Source: an uncultured Oscillospiraceae bacterium (GTDB lineage: Bacteria; Bacillota; Clostridia; Oscillospirales; Oscillospiraceae). Taken from it: a DNA stretch of 64,000 nucleotides. Both the position numbers and the translations under genes were made by a program. Where the stretch lies: the NCBI GenBank assembly GCA_947623745.1, contig CANQHN010000012.1:1-64000 (forward strand). The letters run 5' to 3'. This document shows positions 28,328-35,935 of this stretch, piece by piece (position 1 is the stretch's first letter; each line of letters begins with the position of its first letter). Under the pieces are notes generated by a model. It did no database searches. It worked only from the letters and a program-made list of their open reading frames with translations, and had not been told where the DNA came from.

Positions 28328-28756
28328 ATGCAGGTGCGTCAGCTCATGAACCCCGACGTGGTCACCGTGGAGCCCAGCTCCTCGGCCACCACGGCCTCCC
28401 GGCTGCTCAGCCGGCACAACATCGGCTCCCTGCCCGTGTGCTCCTCCGACCGGCAGCTGCGGGGGGTGGTCACCGACCGGGACATCGTCCTGCGCTGCGT
28501 GGCGGCGGAGGAGGACCCGGCCCAGACCCAGGTGAAGGACATCATGTCCCGCCACCCGGTCACCGTGGGCCCCGGCGAGGACTGCGCCGCCGCCGCCCAG
28601 CTGATGGCCCGGGACCAGATCCGCCGCCTGCCGGTGGTGGAGGACGGAAAGCTGGTGGGCATCGTCTCCCTGGGGGACATCGCCAGGTGCAGGCGGCTGG
28701 ACATGGAGGCCGCCGAGGCGCTGAGCGAGATCTCTGAAAACATCATACGCGGCTAA
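28328..28756 (+). CDS. CBS-domain-pair protein
   Basis: A 142-residue cytoplasmic protein made of two CBS domains (VRQLMNPDVVTVEPSSSATTASRLL, then VKDIMSRHPVTVGPGEDCAAAAQLM), which together form a Bateman module that binds adenosyl nucleotides such as AMP, ATP or S-adenosylmethionine. There is no attached enzyme or transporter domain, so it is probably a sensor acting on another protein. Each half has the GxxT/SxxD end (GVVTDRDI, GIVSLGDI). ATG 28328 was chosen over an upstream TTG without a ribosome binding site. It occupies the place after jag where mnmE normally lies. Confidence 0.85.
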   Translation: MQVRQLMNPDVVTVEPSSSATTASRLLSRHNIGSLPVCSSDRQLRGVVTDRDIVLRCVAAEEDPAQTQVKDIMSRHPVTVGPGEDCAAAAQLMARDQIRRLPVVEDGKLVGIVSLGDIARCRRLDMEAAEALSEISENIIRG

Positions 28757-28760
28757 AAAA

Positions 28761-28795
28761 CGGCCCCCGGACAGTCTGTCCGGGGGCCGCGCTTT
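28761..28795 (+). terminator. Terminator after the CBS gene
   Basis: A perfect 13-bp stem (28761-28773 with 28777-28789), loop GTC, followed by CGCTTTT. The A-rich left side lets it also end the convergent murE-argB operon. Confidence 0.9.
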
Positions 28796-28806
28796 TGTCT
28801 GTCAAG

Positions 28807-31179
28807 TCAGGGGGTGATGGTGGTGCCCTGCACCCGCTGGTGGAGCATTTGAAGCAGCAGGGCGTGCTCCACCCGGCCGTCCAGGATGGACACCTCCCCC
28901 ACGCCGGCCTGGATGGCGTGGATACAGCCCCGGACCTTGGGCACCATGCCCCCGGCGATGAGGCCGCTGGAGATGAGCTCCTCGGCCCGCTTCACGTCCA
29001 TGTGGGGGACGGCGGTCTTTTGGTTGTGGCTGTCGATGAGGATGCCCCCCACGTCGGTGAGGAAGATGAGCTGGTCGGCCCCCATGGCCTCGGCCACGGC
29101 CCGGGCGGCGTCGTCGGCGTTGCAGTTGAACCCCTCCCCGTCGGCCCCCAGGGCGATGGGGGACACCACGGGCAGGAACCCGGCGTCCAGCAGGGTGTGG
29201 AGCACCTTGGGGTCCACCCTGGTGATCTCCCCCACCCGGCCCATGGCCGGGTTTTTGAAGTCGGCGGTGAGCAGGCCGCCGTCCTTGCCGGACAGGCCCA
29301 CGGCGGACACCTCCAGCGCCTCCAGGGCGGCCACGATGGACTTGTTCACCTGGGCGGACAGGGCCATCTCCGCCGCGTCTAGGGCGGGCGTGTCGGTGAC
29401 CCGGTAGCCGTTTTCAAAGCGGGTGGGCACGTTCAGCTTCTCCAGCAGGGCGGTGATGTGCTTGCCGCCCCCGTGGACCAGCACCACCCGGGCGCCCACC
29501 ATCCGCAGGGCGGCCACGTCCTGCAAGGTGGTGTCCGCCGCGGCCCCGGCCCCGATGGCCGCGCCGCCGTACTTCACCACCACCGTGCTGCCCTCCGCCC
29601 GCTTCAGGATGGGCAGGATGGACAGCAGGGAGCGCACCTTCTCCAGCCCGTCCAGGCCGTGGCGCACGTCGTACTCCTGGAGGCAGGTGTGGACATACTC
29701 CACGTCGGAGGGGCAGTCGATATACGCCCGGCCCCGCTTCTGGCGGGTCTCCGCCCCCTTGCCGGTGATGAGCAGCACAGAGGGCTCCCGGCAGCCCAGG
29801 ATAGCCTGGCGGATAGCCTCGCCCCGGTTGGGCTCGATGGAGAACTGGCAGTCCTGGGCGGCCACGTAGGTTGAGATCTCCCGGCAGATGGACAGGGTGT
29901 CCTCCTCCCCGGAGTCCTCCTCGGTGAGCACCACCAGGTCGGAGTATTTCCCGGAGACCTCCCCCAGGTCCCGGCGGCGGTCCAGGGCCTTGAGCCCGGG
30001 ACAGCCGAACACGGTGACGATGCGCCGGCCGGGGTACTCCGCCTTCACGGAGCGGAAGAGGGTCTCGAAGCTCATGCGGTTGTGGGCGTAGTCCACGATG
30101 GCGGTGACGGTCTCGTCGGCGTTGGAGTAGACCTCCATCCGGCCGGGCACCCGGGCCTTCATCAGCCCCACGTACACGCACCGCTCGGGGATGTCCAGAG
30201 CCTGGCACACGGCGATGGCGGCCAGGGCGTTCTCCACGTTGAACAGCCCCGGCATGGTCAGCCGGAACTGGCGCAGGAACCGGCGGCTGCGCACCCGGAA
30301 CAGGATGTCGCCCCCCTGCTTGTGGACCTGGTCGGCGAAGATGTCGGCCTCCGGGTCCCGCTGGGAGAAGGTGATCACCGGGCCGCCGGCGGCCTGGGCG
30401 GCGGCCAGCACCCGACCGGCGTGGTCACAGTCCAGATTGACGCACTTCACCTTCGCCTGGGCGAAGATGCGCAGCTTGGAGGTGAAGTAGTCCTCGAAGT
30501 CCGGGTGCTCGATGGGGGAGATGTGGTCGGTGCCGATGTTCAGAAAGCAGGCGGCGGCGAACCGGGTGCACAGGGTGCGGTGGTACTTCAGGGCCTGGCT
30601 GGACACCTCCATGGTCAGGTAGGGGATGCCGGCGTCCACCGCGTGGGCGAAGTGGCGCTGGAGCTCCAGGGGCTCGGGGGTGGTCAGGTGGGACTCGAAC
30701 CGCTCCGCGCCGTCGTAGGTGTCAATGGAGGAGATGACGCCGCTCTCCCCCCTCCCCTGCTCGGCCAGGTACTCGTCCAGGATATATTTCAGGTAGTAGG
30801 TGGTGGAGGACTTGCCCTTGGTGCCGGTGATGCCGATGACGCTGAGCTTTTGGGAGGGGTGGTCGTAGTACAGGTCGGCCATGGGGGCCAACACCTGCCG
30901 CATATCGGACGCCAGCAGGCAGGGCAGGTCCACCTCCGGGTAGGGCTTTTCAGAGATGTAGGCGAAGGCGCCCTTCTCTTTGGCCTGGGCCAGGTACTCC
31001 GCCTTAAAGTGGGCGCCCTTGCACAGGAACAGGGTGCCGGGGACCACGTCCTGGGAGTCGTAGGACACCAGCTCCACCGGGGCGGACAGGTCCAGCCCCG
31101 CCGGGACGGGGGCGGTCAGCAGGCCCTTCTGCTCCAGGAGGGCGGCGTAATCTTGCAGGGGACGGATGGGGAGATCCAT
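28807..31179 (-). CDS. MurE-type Mur ligase fused to N-acetylglutamate kinase (ArgB)
   Basis: A single 790-residue chain with two enzymes. Residues 1-515 are a Mur ligase of the MurE type: ATP loop TGTKGKSST (118-126), LTTPEPLELQ, MEVSSQALKYHRT, GLFNVENALAAIAV, DYAHNRMSFETL and GKGAETRQ (473-480). Where meso-diaminopimelate MurE has DNPR, this has EEDSGEED (420-427), and the region RRRDLGEVSGKYSDL resembles lysine-type MurE of lactic bacteria. Residues about 530-790 are a full-length acetylglutamate kinase: VVVKYGGAAI, VLVHGGGKHI, ENGYRVTD, FNCNADDAA, IFLTDVGG and GGMVPKV. All key kinase residues look intact. ArgB starts ornithine/arginine synthesis, so the third-position amino acid may be ornithine (or lysine). 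Last gene of the D-aspartate operon, 18 bp after the racemase. Confidence 0.88.
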   Translation of the reverse strand: MDLPIRPLQDYAALLEQKGLLTAPVPAGLDLSAPVELVSYDSQDVVPGTLFLCKGAHFKAEYLAQAKEKGAFAYISEKPYPEVDLPCLLASDMRQVLAPMADLYYDHPSQKLSVIGITGTKGKSSTTYYLKYILDEYLAEQGRGESGVISSIDTYDGAERFESHLTTPEPLELQRHFAHAVDAGIPYLTMEVSSQALKYHRTLCTRFAAACFLNIGTDHISPIEHPDFEDYFTSKLRIFAQAKVKCVNLDCDHAGRVLAAAQAAGGPVITFSQRDPEADIFADQVHKQGGDILFRVRSRRFLRQFRLTMPGLFNVENALAAIAVCQALDIPERCVYVGLMKARVPGRMEVYSNADETVTAIVDYAHNRMSFETLFRSVKAEYPGRRIVTVFGCPGLKALDRRRDLGEVSGKYSDLVVLTEEDSGEEDTLSICREISTYVAAQDCQFSIEPNRGEAIRQAILGCREPSVLLITGKGAETRQKRGRAYIDCPSDVEYVHTCLQEYDVRHGLDGLEKVRSLLSILPILKRAEGSTVVVKYGGAAIGAGAAADTTLQDVAALRMVGARVVLVHGGGKHITALLEKLNVPTRFENGYRVTDTPALDAAEMALSAQVNKSIVAALEALEVSAVGLSGKDGGLLTADFKNPAMGRVGEITRVDPKVLHTLLDAGFLPVVSPIALGADGEGFNCNADDAARAVAEAMGADQLIFLTDVGGILIDSHNQKTAVPHMDVKRAEELISSGLIAGGMVPKVRGCIHAIQAGVGEVSILDGRVEHALLLQMLHQRVQGTTITP

Positions 31180-31197
31180 AGCGCACCTCGTTTCCAG

Positions 31198-31911
31198 CTA
31201 TTTCATGAAGATGGTCCGCAGGGGCCGGTGGCAGGCCTCGATGGCCCGGTCGGCCAGCACGGCCATGGCGTCGGTGTAGAAGGGAGGCAGGTGGTTCTGG
31301 GCGGCGAACACGGACAGCTCCGTGCAGGCCAGCACCCCGCAGTCACAGCCCTGGGCGATCAGGTCCCGGTGGACCGCGTCGAACTTGGAGCGGTCCCCCT
31401 CCTTGCCGGCCTTCACATCATCGTAGATGATGGACATGACCAGCGCCTGGGCCGCCGGGGAGGGGACGACCGCCTGGATCCCCAAGGCGGAAAATTCCTT
31501 CTGGTATAATCCGGTCTGGATCGTCCCGTCCGTAGCCAGGATGCCGGGGCGTTTCCTGCCCTGGGCGGCCAGGACCTTGGCGGTCTCCCGGATCATGTGG
31601 AGGATGGGGATGTGGACCTGCTCCTGCACCTGATCCAGAAAGTAGTGGGAGGTATTGCAGGGCACGGCGATGACGGTGCACCCCGCCGCCTCCAGCAGCC
31701 GGGCGTCCTCCGTCAGGCGGCGCAGGGAGGCCGAGGTGTCCCCGCTGAGGATGGCCGCCGTGCGGTCGGGCATCTGGGCGTCGGACAGAATCAGGGCGTT
31801 GACGTGCTCCTGGTCGGTGCGGGCGTCGGTGCGGTCGATGATGAACTGATAGAACGTATTCGTCGCCTGAGGGCCCATTCCCCCAAGGACACCTAGACGG
31901 TAATCAGGCAT
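31198..31911 (-). CDS. Aspartate/glutamate racemase family protein
   Basis: A 237-residue cofactor-independent racemase that interconverts L- and D-forms of an acidic amino acid by two cysteines. Both are visible: C85 in AVPCNTSHYF and C196 in LACTELSVF. The N-terminus LGVLGGMGPQATNTFY is the aspartate-racemase-type start. Placed 18 bp downstream of a D-aspartate ligase-like gene, it most likely supplies D-aspartate; this pairing mirrors the D-aspartate ligase and racemase pair known in Enterococcus faecium. ATG 31911 follows CAGGAG. Confidence 0.9.
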   Translation of the reverse strand: MPDYRLGVLGGMGPQATNTFYQFIIDRTDARTDQEHVNALILSDAQMPDRTAAILSGDTSASLRRLTEDARLLEAAGCTVIAVPCNTSHYFLDQVQEQVHIPILHMIRETAKVLAAQGRKRPGILATDGTIQTGLYQKEFSALGIQAVVPSPAAQALVMSIIYDDVKAGKEGDRSKFDAVHRDLIAQGCDCGVLACTELSVFAAQNHLPPFYTDAMAVLADRAIEACHRPLRTIFMK

Positions 31912-31929
31912 AAATGAACTCCTGCGCAG

Positions 31930-33141
31930 TCAGTTTTTCGGGCGCGTGTTGTACTGGTTAAAGCGCTTGATGTGGCCCAGCTGGCTCTTCAGGACGCGGG
32001 GGTAGCGCCCGCCGCCGTAGTCCGGCCGGTACTCCAGGGAGTGGGTGTCCGCCCCGGCGCGGATGAGGGCCTTCATCTGGGGGTGGTAGGACCTGGGGAT
32101 GAACTGGAAGGCCAGGAACCGGGGGATCATCCGCCACAGGGACTGGTTTTTGACGATGGTGAAGGGCAGGTCCCTCCCCTCCAGCCGGTCCTCCACCAGC
32201 AGCTTTGCGATGTTGTGGCCCGAGCCGGTGACGTAGTAGTTGCTCCGGCCCTGGCGGCAGTTGATTTCAAAGAGCTTGTACTTGCCGTCCCGGGAGTCGT
32301 ACTTGATGTCGAAATTGGAGAAGCCGGTGTAGTCCAGGGCCTCCAGCAGCTCCCGGATCTTCAGGGACAGGGCCTCGTCGTGCTCGGTGATGATGACGGC
32401 GTGGTTGCCGATGCCGTGGGGGGAGTGCTCCTCCAGCAGCACGTGGCCCAGGCACATCAGCTTCACCTTCCGGTTCCGGTCGGAGTAGCAGGTCATGACC
32501 CGCATAAAGGTGTCGTCCCCGGGGATGAACTCCTGCAAAATCATGTGGTCGGGGTAGCCGGCGGCGTACACCGCGTCCAGGGAGGAGAGCAGTTCCTCCC
32601 AACTCTGGCAGACGAACACCTTTTTGATGCCGGGGAAGTCGTGCTGCCAGTAGGCCACGGAGTCGGCGGGCTTGGCGATATAGGGCGGGCCCCAGGGCAG
32701 GGTGAAGTCGTGGCCCATGGACTTGTCGTAGATGAAGGTGGCCGGGTGGTCGATGCCGAACTGGTCGCACAGGGCGTAGAACTGCTCCTTGTTGATCAGC
32801 CGGTCCAGCAGGTCCCCGTCGATATAGGGGGCCACGGCGTTTTTGGGCAGGGAGTCCTTCACATGGGCGGCCAGCTGCACGTAGCTGTCCCCGCAGCCGA
32901 TGACCAGCACCGTCTTGTCGGGGAATTCGGCGCACACCTTCTCGATGTTGGCCCGGAAGGCCCCCTCGTCCTCGTTCTCCTTGCAGATGCGGTAGTCGAT
33001 GATGGAGCTGTGGGCGCAGGGGAAGGTGAAGTAGCGGCCGTAGGCGATGGACTTGACGCCGTAGGCCTCGTGGAAGGCCCGGGCCACGCTGTATACGTTG
33101 ATGTCGCCGCCGAACAGCAGCGGCTGGAAGGACTGGGACAT
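31930..33141 (-). CDS. ATP-grasp ligase, D-aspartate ligase-like
   Basis: A 403-residue ATP-grasp carboxylate-amine ligase. From memory it closely resembles the E. faecium D-aspartate ligase (Aslfm), which adds D-aspartate to the lysine side chain of the UDP-MurNAc-pentapeptide: PLLFGGDINVYSVARAFHEAYG, APYIDGDLLDRLINKEQFY, IAKPADSVAYW, LQEFIPGDDTFMRV, MCLGHVLLEEHSPHGIGNH, FSNFDIKYDSRDGKYKLFEI and CRQGRSNYYVTGSG are all at matching places. The last two blocks hold the metal-binding acidic/Asn residues. I chose ATG 33141, nine bases after AGAGG; an upstream GTG (33165) lacks a site. The racemase and MurE genes follow in the same operon. Confidence 0.85.
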   Translation of the reverse strand: MSQSFQPLLFGGDINVYSVARAFHEAYGVKSIAYGRYFTFPCAHSSIIDYRICKENEDEGAFRANIEKVCAEFPDKTVLVIGCGDSYVQLAAHVKDSLPKNAVAPYIDGDLLDRLINKEQFYALCDQFGIDHPATFIYDKSMGHDFTLPWGPPYIAKPADSVAYWQHDFPGIKKVFVCQSWEELLSSLDAVYAAGYPDHMILQEFIPGDDTFMRVMTCYSDRNRKVKLMCLGHVLLEEHSPHGIGNHAVIITEHDEALSLKIRELLEALDYTGFSNFDIKYDSRDGKYKLFEINCRQGRSNYYVTGSGHNIAKLLVEDRLEGRDLPFTIVKNQSLWRMIPRFLAFQFIPRSYHPQMKALIRAGADTHSLEYRPDYGGGRYPRVLKSQLGHIKRFNQYNTRPKN

Positions 33142-33181
33142 GTCAAAAAACCTCTTTCCGGTCACAGACCGAATTTTTTCT

Positions 33182-34246
33182 TTACCGGTACTCGATGACG
33201 AACCCCTTGGCGTACAGGGGGTCGATGTCGAAGGTGGCCACGTCCCCGGCGGAGCACTTCAGGTCGGTGACGTTCACCACCGTCTCGGTGGCGCCGATGC
33301 GGCCGATGACCCGGGCCCGCTGGCCCTGGATGAGGACGCTGGCCCGGCGGGCGCGGCGCCAGCGGGCCAGCATGGCCCAGAAGCCCCCCTCCCGGGGGCG
33401 CTCGATGCCGTAGCCGTTCTGGTAGCCCACGGGCAGCACCGCCACCCGGGTGGGCTTTTTCAGGGTGACGGGTTTGTCCACCCCCACGGTGTGGCCCTTG
33501 GGCAGCCAGCGCACCTCGGAGATCTCCACCTCGCCCTGGCCCACGGCGGACAGCCCGTCGTCGGCGGTGCGGCGGCAGCGGCCCAGCAGCACCGACCCGG
33601 CCCGCACCGCGTCCAGCCGGGTGAAGTCCTTGTGCATCAGGGCGAAGGAGCCGGCGGCATGGACGGTGCCGGTCTCGAACCCGGCGGCGTGGATGGCGTC
33701 CAGCACCTGCTGGAACTGGCTGAGCTGCTCCTGGCAGCCCTCCCCCTTGGGGGCGGAGTGGAGCTGGGTGTAGATGCCGGACAGGGCCACGTTGGGCAGG
33801 GAGCGGTAGGCCAGCAGGATCTTCTCCGGCTCGCTGACCAGAAAGCCGCCGAACCCCATGCCGGTGTCCACCTGGATGTGGGCCTCGGCCACGGTGGAGC
33901 GGTTCTCCGCCAGGGCGTTGAGGGCCATGCCGGTGTCCACCGAGGAGATGGTGCACACCACGTTCAGGTCCACCAGCCGCTCCAGTTCCTCCCGGTTGGT
34001 GGTGGCCCGGAGCATCAGGATCTCCTCGTCCACGAAGCCGGCCCTGCGCAGGGCCTCGGCCTCCTCCACCTCGCTGACGGCGAACCGGCCGATCCCCTCG
34101 TCCCGGAGCAGGCGGGCCAGCTGGGCGATGCCGGCGCCGCCGCCGTCCCCGGAGAGCACGGCGTACACCGCGGCGCTGCCCGATTTCTCCTTGACGACGC
34201 GGATGTTGTTCTTCACGGAGGAGCGCTTGATGATCAGCTTACGCAT
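33182..34246 (-). CDS. Alanine racemase homologue lacking the PLP lysine
   Basis: A 354-residue protein with the full alanine racemase architecture: N-terminal TIM-barrel (FAVSEVEEAEALRRAGF, EAHIQVDTGMGFGGF, VHAAGSFALM, RAGSVLLG) and C-terminal beta domain (VLPVGYQNGYGIER, VIGRIGATETVVNVTD). But the PLP motif AVvKAnAYGHG reads AVLSGDGGGAG: the Schiff-base lysine is serine, the tyrosine glycine and the histidine alanine. The codons confirm it (TCC at the lysine site). Normal PLP racemisation is therefore unlikely. First gene of the D-aspartate operon; it may bind an amino acid or peptide, act as a partner protein, or use another chemistry. ATG 34246 chosen over GTG 34291, which has no ribosome binding site. 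Confidence 0.82.
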   Translation of the reverse strand: MRKLIIKRSSVKNNIRVVKEKSGSAAVYAVLSGDGGGAGIAQLARLLRDEGIGRFAVSEVEEAEALRRAGFVDEEILMLRATTNREELERLVDLNVVCTISSVDTGMALNALAENRSTVAEAHIQVDTGMGFGGFLVSEPEKILLAYRSLPNVALSGIYTQLHSAPKGEGCQEQLSQFQQVLDAIHAAGFETGTVHAAGSFALMHKDFTRLDAVRAGSVLLGRCRRTADDGLSAVGQGEVEISEVRWLPKGHTVGVDKPVTLKKPTRVAVLPVGYQNGYGIERPREGGFWAMLARWRRARRASVLIQGQRARVIGRIGATETVVNVTDLKCSAGDVATFDIDPLYAKGFVIEYR

Positions 34247-34408
34247 GGAGGCGGCCCCCTTTTCTCTGTCTGTACGCGCATATCTGGACACTTTATACCC
34301 ATTGTAACCATGCTAACACTTTATTTTACCACCGGAGGCGGAAAAAGGCAATGGGAAATGGGGGCGGTCCGGCCCGGCGGCCCCTGAAATTTATTGCTTT
34401 GGCCGCCC

Positions 34409-34437
34409 TTGTGCTTTTGGCGGAAAAATGGTATGAT
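34409..34437 (+). promoter_or_regulatory. miaB promoter
   Basis: TTGTGC (34409-34414), 17-base spacer, TATGAT (34432-34437). A candidate opposing -10 (TATAAA) for the divergent D-aspartate operon lies near 34295-34300 but without a clear -35. Confidence 0.6.
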
Positions 34438-34473
34438 AACATCACAAAAATGTGCCCTTGGAGGACTGTTTCC

Positions 34474-35886
34474 ATGCAGCGAACCACTACCGTCGTCCCG
34501 CAGGCGGACATCGACCGCCAGCTCGCCATCTGCGACCAGATCGCCCAGCTCAGCGCCCAGCGGGGCGCCCAGCCCCTGGCCTTTGTGGACACCTACGGCT
34601 GTCAGCAGAACGAGGCCGACTCCGAACGCATCCGGGGCTACCTGCGCCGGATGGGCTACGGCTTCACCGGCGACGAGGAGCAGGCCCAGATCATCGTCAT
34701 CAACACCTGCGCCGTCCGGGAGCACGCCGAGCTGCGGGTGCTGGGCAACGTGGGTGCCCTGGTCCATGTCAAGCGCCGCCACCCGGACACCCTCATCTGC
34801 CTGTGCGGGTGCATGATGCAGGAGCCCCACATCGCCGACAAGATCTGCAAATCCTACCGCCACGTGGACCTGGTGTTCGGGCCCCACGCCCTGTGGCAGT
34901 TCCCGGAGTTCGTCCAGACCCTGCTCACCAGGCGGGGCCGGGTGTTCCGCACCGCCGACGAGCCCGGCTCCATCGCCGAGGGCATCCCCGTGGTGCGCCA
35001 GGACAGCGTGAAGGCCTGGGTGTCCATCATGTACGGGTGCAACAACTTCTGCTCCTACTGCATCGTTCCCTACGTCCGGGGCCGGGAGCGCAGCCGCGCG
35101 CCGGAGGATATCCTGGAGGAGGTGCGGCAGCTGGCCGCCGAGGGGTACAGGGACATCACCCTGCTGGGCCAGAATGTCAACTCCTACGGCAAAGATCTGG
35201 ACGAGCCCATGGACTTCTCCGACCTGCTCCGAGCGGTGAACGACATCCCCGGGGACTTCCTCATCCGGTTCATGACCTCCCACCCCAAGGACGCCACCCA
35301 CAAGCTGTTCGAGACCATGGCCCGGTGCGAAAAGGTGGCCCCGGTGCTCCACCTCCCCTTCCAGGCGGGCAACGACCGCATCCTGAAGGAGATGAACCGC
35401 CGGCACACCCGGGCGCAGTACCTGGAGAAGATCCGGGACCTGCGCTCCCTGATCCCCGATATCGTGCTCACCTCCGACGTGATCGTGGGGTTCCCCGGGG
35501 AGACCACCTGGGAGTTTGAGGACACCCTCAAGGTGCTGGAGGAGGTCCAGTTCGACGCCCTGTTCACCTTCCTCTTCTCCCCCAGGGAGGGCACCCCCGC
35601 CGCCAAGCTCCCCGACCCCATGCCCCGGGAGGAAAAGCTGCGCAATTTCAACCGCCTGGTGGAGCTGCAGAACGAGATCTCCGCCCGGAAGCACGCGGCC
35701 TACATCGGCAAGACGGTGCGTTGCCTCATCGACGGCAGGTCCGGGGAGGAGGCGTATCCCCTCTCCGCCCGCACCCCAGGTAACCGGCTGGTGCGCCTGG
35801 CCGGGGACGAGGGGCTCATCGGCGCCTTCGCCGACGTGAAGATTACCGGGGCCAACACCTGGTCCCTGTTCGGGGAGCTGATCTGA
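34474..35886 (+). CDS. miaB: tRNA-2-methylthio-N6-isopentenyladenosine synthase
   Basis: A 470-residue radical-SAM methylthiotransferase that modifies A37 of tRNAs reading UNN codons. The first cluster uses cysteines in DTYGCQQNEAD, NTCAVREHAE and CLCGCMMQ; the radical-SAM cluster is CNNFCSYC followed by IVPYVRGRERSR; a TRAM domain ends the chain. ATG 34474 follows TTGGAGGAC; the frame is open further upstream but without a site. mutS follows 49 bp later, a common Clostridia arrangement. Confidence 0.95.
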   Translation: MQRTTTVVPQADIDRQLAICDQIAQLSAQRGAQPLAFVDTYGCQQNEADSERIRGYLRRMGYGFTGDEEQAQIIVINTCAVREHAELRVLGNVGALVHVKRRHPDTLICLCGCMMQEPHIADKICKSYRHVDLVFGPHALWQFPEFVQTLLTRRGRVFRTADEPGSIAEGIPVVRQDSVKAWVSIMYGCNNFCSYCIVPYVRGRERSRAPEDILEEVRQLAAEGYRDITLLGQNVNSYGKDLDEPMDFSDLLRAVNDIPGDFLIRFMTSHPKDATHKLFETMARCEKVAPVLHLPFQAGNDRILKEMNRRHTRAQYLEKIRDLRSLIPDIVLTSDVIVGFPGETTWEFEDTLKVLEEVQFDALFTFLFSPREGTPAAKLPDPMPREEKLRNFNRLVELQNEISARKHAAYIGKTVRCLIDGRSGEEAYPLSARTPGNRLVRLAGDEGLIGAFADVKITGANTWSLFGELI

Positions 35887-35935
35887 CGCCGCCCCCGCTT
35901 TCGCGACCATAGACAGACAGAGAGAGGGTTTACCT

